From Ornithodoros turicata (taxonomy: Eukaryota > Arthropoda > Arachnida > Ixodida > Argasidae), in the NCBI RefSeq assembly GCF_037126465.1, contig NC_088204.1:78429807-78493806 (forward strand): a stretch of DNA of 64,000 nucleotides. The letters are read 5' to 3'. The translations under genes were made by a program, and so were the position numbers. The notes under the pieces are model-generated. The model saw nothing but the letters and a program-made list of their open reading frames with translations, was not told the DNA's origin and ran no database searches. Positions 34,590 through 44,500 of this stretch are shown here, piece after piece (position 1 is the stretch's first letter; each line of letters starts with the position of its first letter).

Positions 34590-36929
34590 ATGAAGCATCA
34601 GACAGGGAACACGACGGAAGGCGCTAGTTTCTTCCAAACTGAGGAATACAGTTCCGTCTTAGATCCCCCGTATTCGCAAGCGACCGAGGCTTCTGTGATT
34701 TCTCCCGATGCTTCCGTTGAAGACCCAGCGGGACCCACGGGCAACGTACAGGTTCGAAAACGTTCTTGGGGGCTGTCCACCATCTGTTGGGAAGCGGCCA
34801 TATTCTTCGCTTCCCTCGTCCTCGCGGCTGGCGTCATCACCACTTTCGTCTGGGCGCTCGGTCCTTCGAGCGGCTTTCTGAACATCCCCCATAATGTACA
34901 ACCTTCATCGCAGATGCCCAAAACCTCACCGCGTGAACAGTCCGAACTCCTCTGGGGTCCCTGCGGTTCCGCAGCTTGCATGGACCTGTCCAACTCTCTC
35001 CGACGTCTCATAAACGCATCGGTTGATCCATGCGACGACTTCTACTCCTACGTTTGCCACAACTGGATGCTCACTCACACGCTCAGTAAAGGACGAGAGA
35101 GGATATCAGCCGATGACGTTACGCAGGGCGTGTTCTCTGATCTCTTGGCAGCTGCCGTTAAAGATGACCAGACGAAGTACGTTGACCTGCACGCATTTTT
35201 TCAGACGTGCCTGGAGCCCAAGAAAGGGCTATTTGAGGAACTGTTCCAGACGGCGTTGTCCGTCCTCCAGCTGGGACCGCTGAAAGAGATTAGCTCTCGG
35301 AGCTGGTCAGACCGGGACCTGTCGGTCAGGCTCGGTAGAGCCCACCGTTATTTTGATATCGACACGCTGTTTCATTTCTCACGAACTGAAGAGATGGAGA
35401 ACGTCTCTTACATCGCCGTTTACGAACCGTCCTTGGTTCTCGTAAGATCATCAATGAACAACGCAGAACGCGAGGCGGCGAAGGACTACTTCGAGCCTGT
35501 TCTCACCTATTTTCGCAAGATTTTTTACACGGACATCGTAGCTCTCGAAGAACGACTATGTTCCTTCTTTCAGCGCCGTCGCAAGGCCCAGTACTTAGAA
35601 GAAACTCCCGTCCTTGGCACTGTGGACCTCCCGGTCATCAAGCGGCTCGACTGGCCCTCACTGCTCGGGGCCGCGTTCGGGAAGTTCCCGTTTACGGCGC
35701 GCATACGTTTGGCTGCCCCGGAGTACGTGTTTAGACTCGCGGTTGAAGACGGTGTCCCGCCCGCGACAGACGTCGTTCACTATCTCGTCTTCAAGGTTGC
35801 CATGATGTTACTTCCGTGGAACGACGATAAGCGAGTGAGGGAAACTTTCGCACCGCTAGCTTACAAGACGTATCCGCAGCTTGAGAGCACAGTCCGACAG
35901 TCGAAGACCTGCGTACGGATACTGAACCATTTTGAACCAAACCTGCCGCTACTTGTGGCATACAACCTGGCACAAAGCGTCATCGGGGGCCACGACTTCA
36001 TTCAACGACTCTTGGATCACCTTCGCTCCGTCTTCCGAGACGGGCTCCTGAAGTCGCGCTCTTTTAGTAATGTCGTACGCGGTCATCTGCTTAAGAAGCT
36101 GGATGCCTTGTCTTGGGAAATTCTCGTACCGACCTTCCTGCTGAATTCTACGGTTCGCGAAAACTTTACAGCTGCCATGTACCCTATTAGAGCAAGGATA
36201 CCTTCGGTATCAACGTTCTTGATGACATTCTTTGAGAAGACTTCCCAACGCCGTCCGCTAAAGGGTTGGCGCAGCGGCTTTCTGTCGAGTTCTCCTCAAG
36301 CGCCTTACCCTCTGACGAGAATCCAGGTTCCTCCAACGTCTTTTTCGTTAAGTCTAACCGGAGATGCGGCTACTAAGAGCCTGCATATTCCACGCGTTGC
36401 TCCGCGCATCTACGCTACCCTCTTCGATCTCTTGCATTCCTGGACTCGCAGTTACGACCGAGGAAAGCCGCGCAGGTTCGCCCGAGCCTACGACAACCTA
36501 CGCGTCTGCCTTGCGCGTGACTACGCGAGGATGTCGTGGAGTAAGAACAATCTGCCCTACGTTTACCCCATACGCGTGAACCAGCCCAGACCGTGGCAAG
36601 ACCTGTGGGACGATTTGGCGGTAGCGCCAGCGTTCGAAGCCTTCCATACTTACCTGGACCGCATGAAAGTGACACTGCGTCTGGCATACGCCGATGGAAA
36701 GTTTCTCGATGCCCGACGTCTATTCTTCGTCTACTATGCCGCTAGCATGTGCGAGAATGCAAGCCCCCGATACTACGAGTGGATCGCTGGTGACCAATCC
36801 AGAAGTCCAGCCTGGTACAGAGTCAACGGCCCTCTGCGTCACTCGTTCGATTTTGCTGAAGCATTCGCTTGCAAGCCCGGTGTTTTCATGAATCCCGTGC
36901 GAAAATGCGATTTGCCCGGTTGGGACTGA
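34590..36929 (+). CDS. M13-family (neprilysin-like) type II membrane protein, zinc site lost, single exon
   Basis: The 779-residue frame has no intron. Residues 1-60 are cytoplasmic and polar, residues about 62-90 form one membrane anchor (ASLVLAAGVITTFVWAL), and the rest is extracellular. The M13 entry signature is clear: CGSAACMDLS, then VDPCDDFYSYVCHNW at about 145-159. The end is also typical: LFFVYYAASMC, a WYRVNGPL stretch and FACKPGVFMNPVRKC. M13 enzymes are zinc endopeptidases using HExxH and ENxxD. At the expected first site the sequence reads LFDLLHSW (residues 611-618), and the second aligns with DLWDDLAVAPAF; neither motif exists anywhere. It is therefore probably a catalytically dead pseudoenzyme. 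It may be an intron-poor duplicate or a retrocopy still under selection, since the frame is open throughout. Expression is not shown by the sequence. Confidence 0.88.
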   Translation: MKHQTGNTTEGASFFQTEEYSSVLDPPYSQATEASVISPDASVEDPAGPTGNVQVRKRSWGLSTICWEAAIFFASLVLAAGVITTFVWALGPSSGFLNIPHNVQPSSQMPKTSPREQSELLWGPCGSAACMDLSNSLRRLINASVDPCDDFYSYVCHNWMLTHTLSKGRERISADDVTQGVFSDLLAAAVKDDQTKYVDLHAFFQTCLEPKKGLFEELFQTALSVLQLGPLKEISSRSWSDRDLSVRLGRAHRYFDIDTLFHFSRTEEMENVSYIAVYEPSLVLVRSSMNNAEREAAKDYFEPVLTYFRKIFYTDIVALEERLCSFFQRRRKAQYLEETPVLGTVDLPVIKRLDWPSLLGAAFGKFPFTARIRLAAPEYVFRLAVEDGVPPATDVVHYLVFKVAMMLLPWNDDKRVRETFAPLAYKTYPQLESTVRQSKTCVRILNHFEPNLPLLVAYNLAQSVIGGHDFIQRLLDHLRSVFRDGLLKSRSFSNVVRGHLLKKLDALSWEILVPTFLLNSTVRENFTAAMYPIRARIPSVSTFLMTFFEKTSQRRPLKGWRSGFLSSSPQAPYPLTRIQVPPTSFSLSLTGDAATKSLHIPRVAPRIYATLFDLLHSWTRSYDRGKPRRFARAYDNLRVCLARDYARMSWSKNNLPYVYPIRVNQPRPWQDLWDDLAVAPAFEAFHTYLDRMKVTLRLAYADGKFLDARRLFFVYYAASMCENASPRYYEWIAGDQSRSPAWYRVNGPLRHSFDFAEAFACKPGVFMNPVRKCDLPGWD

Positions 36930-37008
36930 GTGTGGCGAGTAGCGTGGAGGTATGACAAGAGGCTCGTGTTGCCGAGACTCTGTGGGGGGATCTATAATTT
37001 ACTGTTGA

Positions 37009-37014
37009 AATAAA
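37009..37014 (+). terminator. Polyadenylation signal AATAAA for the M13-like gene
   Basis: AATAAA lies about 80 bases past the stop codon ending at 36929, a normal spacing for a short 3' UTR. Confidence 0.6.
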
Positions 37015-37639
37015 TAGACAATTGCCTCTTTCCGGTATACATGCAATGATAGAAGGGAACTCAGAGAGAAGTAGTAGACGTAGGCAGCGCGACAGAGATA
37101 GAATTTGTTGTCTCAAGGTTCCCTTCCGTCATGTACAACCATCTAGGCTGAGTCGCCGCATGTGGCAGCCTAGGACGTAAAGGCGTCGACCGCGAGGAAG
37201 AATGTTGCTCTTCGTGCTTCGTGTTGTGCTACGAGGGACCCTTTCAGCAGCTTTGGCAATGCATTGGGCACGCTCTGCCAAATGTACGAAAGGGTCCCTG
37301 GAAGTGCAGGGATCGCTCAGGGCTGAGTGACAATACGTCGGTTAGTGTTGTCATGGTTCGTGTCAGAGTGAATAAGTTATCTGCCCGTAGATGAAATACA
37401 AGGCCGAGATGAATCATGCTTACATAGTGTGCGGTTCACGCAGCCCAAATGCCTCACGGCATTCATAATGGCATAACTTCATAACGGCATTGTGTCTGGG
37501 TATTTTTACAGACATTCGTGAACAGTACGGCAACGTTCGACGTTATTACAGCTGCAGAAGTTGCTGGTTGTGGTAATGAGACTGCTTGCCGTAGTCGGAC
37601 ACGCTCAGTCGTTCGGCTCAGTCGTGCTCAGTCGGACAA

Positions 37640-37770
37640 AGTCACGAGTATCGCAGGGGGGATCGTGTGTCCTGGGCCGGCTTCTCACATAACGGTGTCG
37701 ACATTTGTCTTGAAGCGTCTGAAGAAAACCCAGGGCGAGCATCCCGACAGCACAGCCGACGCCCGGATTC
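37640..37770 (-). mobile_element. SINE fragment, minus strand
   Basis: Read on the minus strand it has GATTTCGAATCCGGGC (B-box) and then body sequence ending at the GGCCCAGGACAC motif. Confidence 0.6.
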
Positions 37771-37837
37771 GAAATCGGGGCCACCTCACCACAGTCTCGG
37801 CGTGGAATGCAATCATCGTAGCCACTAATGTAGCCTC

Positions 37838-37965
37838 AGACGCTTTCAGACATATGTCGGCACAGTTCCCCTAGAAGTCGGCCCAGGACGCACATTTCCC
37901 AGGGCGTCAGTCGTGACGTTGCCCACATACGTCAAGCCCTTTCACCACCACCACCACCACCTCGT
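37838..37965 (+). mobile_element. SINE body fragment (CACCACC-tailed subfamily)
   Basis: Begins AGACGCTTTCAGACATATGT and ends in CACCACCACCACCACC. A second fragment of the related body lies at 37640-37770 on the other strand. Confidence 0.7.
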
Positions 37966-38024
37966 AGCCACTAGGCCACGGGGGCTGGTCTGCAGGGGGT
38001 GCTATAAAACAATTAGGCTTAGTC

Positions 38025-38092
38025 ATAGCCTCCTATATACTGTATATATGTATAAACTGTATATACAGTATATAGGAGGCTATGGCTTAGTG
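38025..38092. repeat. Perfect hairpin CATAGCCTCCTATATACTG
   Basis: CATAGCCTCCTATATACTGT pairs with ACAGTATATAGGAGGCTATG across a short AT loop. A shorter hairpin with the same arm is at 56083-56113. Confidence 0.85.
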
Positions 38093-39010
38093 CTTGCCAA
38101 AGAGAGAGAAACGGTGCCACATGAGAGAAAAGAAAAGCGTACAGGGCAAACGACATTTGGGTGGGACACAAGAACTTTAGCGTCTTTGACGTCTTGTGTG
38201 ACGTCGCGTGAGAAGACCAACGAGAATGCAGTGCACACGCCAGTTTAGGGCCATTTTGACACGATGCGGGTACGTCTACCTAGAAATTCGGAAACGACGT
38301 CACAGGGATACCCCTCAATGTCATGCGTCCTTCTTCCGGTGGAACCGGACATCTCCTCTCTTTCCTGTTCCCATGGTACTTGTAAGATTCTGCTGAGGAG
38401 CGAAAGTGACCTTCCTGGTCGTCTGCCAGCTGGTGCGCAGCGTCTTTGTAGAGGGCAGTGCGTCTTCGGCAGAATCACCTGCTCCTATCTGCCTATATCT
38501 GCTCCTATCATAAATGCGGCTTTTCTTTTGCCTTTTTTCTTCAGTGATTACAGAGCCTCGCAGCCACAGAAGTAATGGCAACAGTCCTTCACACAATAGT
38601 TTCACTTTCAGTATGGCCATGTGTCTTTACTGCAAGAAGAGGACAAAGAAGTCGAAGAAGGCACGCAACATTGATAGTGCATCGCCCTGTGTGGCTGGTG
38701 GCCACTGTTCCTAGTGGTGGAAGAAGAAGAAGAAGATAGTGCGCGGAAGAAGAAGAAGCAGAAGTACGTTTCGCTCAAGACATTCGATGAGAATCGATTG
38801 CAGCAGTCTATTTCAGGGTTCCCAGAACTGCCGTTGAACTATGAAGGCCCTTATTGACCGAGAGAGAGAAAGAGAGAATGACCTCAAGTAAGTTCTTGCT
38901 CTGCTCTCCATTGAAATTCGCGTACGAATCTTTCACTGCGGAGGGGGACCGTCACAATGAGCACTGCTTGTCGTTTTTAGAGCGATGACAAATATTTTTG
39001 GACTGTACTA

Positions 39011-39047
39011 TAGGTTTAGGTTTAGGTTTAGGTTTAGATTTAGGTTT
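39011..39047. repeat. Short (TTTAGG)n tract
   Basis: About six TTTAGG units, one altered to TTTAGA. Arthropod telomeres use TTAGG, so this is a related but different hexamer. Confidence 0.8.
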
Positions 39048-39727
39048 GCCTAATCCCTATAGCAATGAAACTGCTTCAGAGGGCGCTGAGAAGGATAGGT
39101 GTAAACCCGCGAGAGGCGACAATTATTAATTTTGTTTATTAATTGACAAGCGTACATTGGGTTAGGCGATCTCACTATGACATTAGGTTAGTCTGTTAGG
39201 TCAGCTAGGTTAAGTTAACTTAGTGTACATTAGTTAGTTTAGGTGAAGTTGGGTTACACAGATTTGGGGGGTCGTGGGTGGGACGTGCTCCCACCTCCGG
39301 GTACGTCCAGAACTCCGGGCGGAGAGGGCGTCAGACTATGCTGCCGAAGTGCTGTTGCCTCCTGAGTAAACATAGCACATAACACCGTTTCGCTCATACT
39401 GAACACTCTACACTCGGTTCTTGATCGCAGATGGCGAACGGCGCTCAGGTTTAACAGCTTCAACAGTATACTATTTTCGTACTAATAATTTTAAAAAGTC
39501 GCAAATATTGCTAATTTCAGTTTATTAGCCGAAAAACGTTTCTGACTTTACGCTCTATTACTTCAAACATGCAGAAGTCAGAATGGTATATCAAACTATA
39601 TCACAATGGTATATCCGAGAGGTCAACTTATTGAGTGACATCGTACTGGAAGGAAGTACAGGGTGTTACCCTATAATAAAAGTATAGACGTTGCTCTCCA
39701 GATGCACAACACTGAAGCCGCTATATG

Positions 39728-39965
39728 GACCTTTTTTTTCACAACCGTCTATGCGCATGACCTTGAGGCGCCGCAGAGGGTAATCTCAGTCTTCACTAGA
39801 TGGCGCAGTATGAGAACGACAAAAGTGGGGACCATTGGGAAGACCACCCGAACGGCGCGATCTCGTCGGTCCCACTCCGGACTGGTTTTGGGCCTTCGTG
39901 TTATAGTCACGTGGTTTTTGTTTTGGCGGGCACCGAGCGTGGTTCGCTGCAGAGCCACTACGACA
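39728..39965. repeat. Dispersed repeat, copy 2 (inverse of 13177-13407)
   Basis: Shares TCGTCGGTCCCACTCCGGAC and CATGCGCATGACC-like blocks with the inverse of 13177-13407. Confidence 0.6.
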
Positions 39966-39984
39966 CGACGCGTATGTGAAAAAG

Positions 39985-40419
39985 CAGAGCCGTTCATAGG
40001 GAGAGCCTGGACATTAGGAGGAGCCTAAGTTGAAGCGCGTCATGCGACGTCACGGCTAAACGACCTCCCTCTCCGTATTGACGCTGATCGTTGTTTACGA
40101 TGCAAGGAAGGAAGGCACGTGCGTACACCGTCCTTCGAAAGTCCTATCTCCTTGAACTCTGTTTGGCAACAAAACCCCCCTTATCACAGGTGGCTGTGGC
40201 TCAATAAGCATTTCTGTAGATTACATTCACTGCGACAACAAAGCTGTCGACCAGCTAGCGGACAGCATCGAAATGGCGCGCACCAGATGGCTTATAAGCG
40301 GATTCTGCTTGGATTCATGCTTTTTGGGCGGCGCAACGACGACTCTGACGTCAAAATAGGCTCCACCCATCAGGCGGCAAAAGATCAGAGAATGACCAAA
40401 CGCTCCCTGAATGGCTCTG
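39985..40419. mobile_element. hAT-like MITE (CAGAGCC...GGCCATT family), copy 2
   Basis: Starts CAGAGCCGTTCATAGGGAGA and ends TGAATGGCTCTG. The right duplication is split by a later TA-type MITE at 40427-40675. Removing that MITE restores TGAAATAG against TGAAAAAG on the left. Confidence 0.8.
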
Positions 40420-40426
40420 TGAAATA

Positions 40427-40675
40427 CACTCTTAAAAATGAGCTTCACCGCATAGCACGCTCCTAGCCAACCATTATCTCGAATGATATAGTTATCTGCC
40501 CTGATTTGTTGGAAACGGGAGGCGTATGCCTTTTTTGTGACACTTATGCTGTTCATAATTGTCACAAAAAAGGCGTACGCCTCCTGGTTCCAACAAATCA
40601 GGGCAGATAACTATACCTTTCGAGATGATGGTTGGATAGGAGCGTGCTATGCGGTGAAGTTCATTTCTAAGAGTG
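40427..40675. mobile_element. TA-duplicating foldback MITE, copy 5
   Basis: Complete copy, flanked by TA, inserted into the right target duplication of the 39985-40419 hAT-like MITE. Confidence 0.88.
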
Positions 40676-41539
40676 TAGGTGCTCCTTGAGTGCCGTGCGT
40701 CACAACGCCTTCTGTAGAGCAACGTTTCAGCAGCATCGCCATTTCTGGTTGTTAGGATTTCGGATCGGATGTTGGGTTCGGATTTTGGATTAGGATCGGT
40801 TGCTACGATTAGGATTAGGATTTTTGAATACGGGATTCGTACATCTTGTGTGCATCTTGCTTTTAGCAGACGTTCGCATAGTTTGCGGGGTATGTCATTT
40901 GTGTAGTTGACTTCAAAATATTTTCGGTTAACTCGCCATTTCCTGACCCTTTATTCTTCAACAAAAAAAGGAAAAAGAAGAAAAACAGCAGTCACACTGC
41001 TATAGCATCTCCCAATGTTCCATCTGCATTAACTGAATGCCGACACCGGTAGGCCTTTATAGGGGTGGCACCCGTTATACTATTAGTACAGTCATGATCT
41101 TTCCTGCTTTGTTTCCTCTTAGCTGCTTGCAGTTCTCTTGAGAAAAACGCGATGCGACACGCAATCGAAACGGTGGTAGATAACGAGCGTGTAGTTGCTT
41201 TATTTATGATGCACCAAATTGTACATTTCCCAATAAGATTATAACTCCTCCCCGCAGCCGCTTTTTCTTTTTTTTCAAACGTGATGGCGAAGCACGCTAT
41301 TCAGGGCCACTTTGCGAAGGGCGACAAAAGCCTCTCCACTTGAGCCTCTCAACTTAACTATACCTTACAAGTGTTAGGGTCGCGAATGATCCTAGCGAGA
41401 TAATAAACTCAGTTTAGAGACGAGGAACGGCTTATTGAACTCTAGGCCTTACGCGATGCCATTGCATGAAAGGCTTCTCTGACATCCACTGCCACTCTGT
41501 TCGCAACCGCCTTCTACTTACAGCCTATTCGAGAAAGAA

Positions 41540-41579
41540 ATGAGCGTCTTGATGGTCCTCTGCGTCACGCTCGTGGCAG
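41540..41579 (+). CDS. Tentative exon 1 of the SLC9C-like gene (short hydrophobic start)
   Basis: ATG followed by SVLMVLCVTLVA and a consensus donor GGCAG|gtgagt in phase 1. This phase matches the entry phase of the 42976 exon, giving MSVLMVLCVTLVAGLCRAMK at the join. It looks like a signal peptide or first membrane helix. It could instead be the first exon of an unrelated secreted protein. Confidence 0.4.
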
Positions 41580-44500
41580 GTGAGTTGATCGAAAGTAAAT
41601 TTTTTGTGTGTCTAGTGTAGAGATGCGAGCCCCGAAAAAAAAAATTCAGTTTTTTTTCTTCCTTCGTCTCCGGAAAATCCGCCCAAAATTTCCAGGCGAC
41701 AAAATTCAAAAATGTAAATTTTCGTGCGTTCAATGCGTTCCAACCTGCCAACAAGTGTCTTAGGTGCCTCTAACCGCCAATAACCACCAACTTAGAGCTC
41801 CGTCTGGCTGATCTAAGCGATCGCCATCGCGTTCACATAATGTCTGAGTTCTGGTCGGAGTGGACGGGTTGTTCCAATTACCTATCTCTGAGTAGACAGC
41901 AGTCTCATGGGATGCTCTGCTCTGCATTTATGCCTAGAGGGTGAACACTACTAAAGCTTCTAGCTCATTGTATGCTGTGGCTTGGCCGGCAATACTTCAT
42001 CTCAGCAGTAACCGCGTTTGTTTCCATTTTTTCCAATTTTTCGGAACCCCCCCCTCCCCGAAAGAAATCGTTTTTTTTAGCGATTCCAAATTTCCGGAAA
42101 TTTTGCATCTCTAGTCTAGTGACGTTCGTAGCGCTCGCACCGTCCAAGCGTGTAACCATTACATAGTTTATTATGCGGACCATTTCATGACCAATAGCTC
42201 TTATTGGTATGTACGACGTGCCTAGGGGTGCTGCACACGGAGTCACCAGTGGTGATTGGTCAGCAAGATATGGATTTTGAAAGGAAAGAAGCGCGCACGC
42301 GGGCGTAGCTCTTTTCCAAGCTCACATAACGATGAACTTCTGAGTTATATCATTTGCAAAGCCACATAGCTCCTGTAAGACATTACTGGCCATGCGGGAA
42401 CCCTAATGTAATCTCCAGTACAGTATTTTGTAAGGATTAACCAGGAATAAACAGGCTGATTACCGGTAGGGCACAAATGATGTGAGGGTATGAGTCTGAC
42501 GGGTATAAGCACACGCGCACACACACATGCACTCACGCGCAAACACACACACACACACACACACGCACACGCTAGCCACAGTTGCTACGCGGCGCTAACA
42601 TGAAAGTAAGAAAGTAAACACACGCACACGCAAACAAAGAAACAAATAAACAAAACGAGAACTTTGGTAGCGCGAGAGGTCTCAGAGTGTCAGTTCCAGG
42701 CGTCCACGTTCAGTGTTGCACAGGCGTCCACACTCTTGAAAAAGAGGGTGTACTTTAACTCCTCTTTTCTTGCCCCATATATCACTCCCCTTTTGGAGAG
42801 TACAATTACTCTCAAAAAGGAGTCTCGAAAAGGAAGGGTCACGCTTTAACTCCCTGCTGGAGAGTAATATTACTTTCCGGTATGGAGTGAGGGAGTAATG
42901 TTACTCCCTTGTGGGAATGAGGAGATTCCTTGTAGTCGTTGTTGAAGGAGTGAAATTCCGGAACTCCGTGTGCAGGATTATGCCGCGCTATGAAGAGCGT
43001 TGTCAACATTCCCATCGTGGCTGTGGTGGTGGCTTTAGGGTTTGGGGCGGGATTCCTAGTCAGCAAGTATGACGTCAAGGAGACCCTCCTTCCGGTCACG
43101 GACAACCACGTGCAAGAACTGCTGTTTCTGTACATGCCCACTATGGTGTTCACTGCTGCGTTTAGTCTGCGTTACCACCTCTTCTGGCAGTGCTTCTATC
43201 AGTGTTCCCTCATGGGCGTTGCGGGACTCGGTAAGTAATTAATGTTATCATTAATGTTAATGCCTCAATGCTTTGCCAGCCGAAAAGTTATGTTCTCGGC
43301 AAGCACTGCCTGACGTCCCTTGTGAAAGATCCTTGGTAAGGTCCATAGACCGCTGGTGCGTCTATGGTCTGATCGTCAGAACTCACACGCATACGACAAA
43401 CATTCGGCTTTTCAGCTAGGTAAACAATAGATGCTTGTTCATAACGTTTCAGAATTGTCTACGACGGATGTGTCGATCGACTATTTCGAGGGTTACAATA
43501 GACGATTTTAAAAAGATGCGCGCTCCACCAAGCGCGCGGCGCAAAGCAGCATGGGAACTTTGAGGGACATTGCTCTGTCGTCTGCTTCAGTTATGGTTTA
43601 CCCTGGCCGACGCTGCTGCTGCTGCGCACACCAGGAATGTTGTTGTTCTTCTTCTACCTCCGCCTCTGGCCGTCTCATAATGCTTTAAGGCGCTCTAGGT
43701 TCCCATGAGCCCTTGCGTGCCACAGGTGGCGCTTGCTTTTCTAAACTAAAAAGGTCTATACTTGCGAAACTTTCACTTGAAGCCTTTCCGAACAAAATTC
43801 GGATAATCTAGAAGCGCTTAACACGAGCAATACTACTGAACACGAAATTTAAAAAAGATGTTTAGTGTAACCGGCGAGACTATCTTCCAAGTACGTATGA
43901 ACTCCTTTCAAAAGTTATTCGCGTTGTAGCTCTTATTCAATTACCTGACTCGACAGAGAACTTGTGTTGCGCGTTATGTCCTTATCTGTCGTGAAAGTCA
44001 CAAACAGAATGTAAATTCCGTCATGGTCTTTGTAGTCAAACGGCGCGTACAAAACTAGGGTACGGGACGTTTTGGGATACATACGTGCTCTGTTTCAGGC
44101 TTCAGCACGATGCTCTACGTGTTGTACATGTTTGGAACACAGGACCAAGAGAAGAAAAACCGTACGAGCCGAGAGCTGTTCCTCATCAGTTTGGTGACTT
44201 GCAGCCCAGAGCCTATGTTCTCCTCAGACGTCAACATACTTTCCTCAGGTACAGGCTTACAAGACGCCGCCTCGGGCTTACAAGACGCCGATCGGAAAGT
44301 AGTAACTCCTGCGCTATTCTGTTTCAGCGAGGTCTCACATTCTAGAAACAATCATAATGGGCGAACCACTGATTGGCGTGACGGTTGTGTGGAGTGCTTT
44401 TCACCTGATGTACCTGAGGAACGCCCTAACCCCATACGGTATGTCTGTACGCGCGCGGTTGACCGTATATAGGCATGTAGAAGATAGCGTGCCAGACGAA

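Larger units (their letters stand above)
36930..41539. other. Repeat-rich interval between the M13-like and SLC9C-like genes
   Basis: It contains SINE fragments, a hairpin, GAA-rich low complexity near 38720-38760, a (TTTAGG)n tract, a hAT-like MITE and a TA-type MITE. No supported gene. A short frame at 38605-38714 ending CLYCKKRTKKSKKARN...CVAGGHCS after an acceptor-like site is unassigned. Confidence 0.4.

Noticed and set aside
37202..37327. Short frame beginning MLLFVLRVVLRGTLSAALAM, like a secreted peptide
   Set aside because: It overlaps an inverted repeat (AGGGACCCTTTC and GAAAGGGTCCCT) and lacks splice sites or a cysteine pattern, so it is probably chance.
39011..39047. Telomere remnant
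   Set aside because: The unit is TTTAGG, not the arthropod TTAGG, and only about six copies exist.
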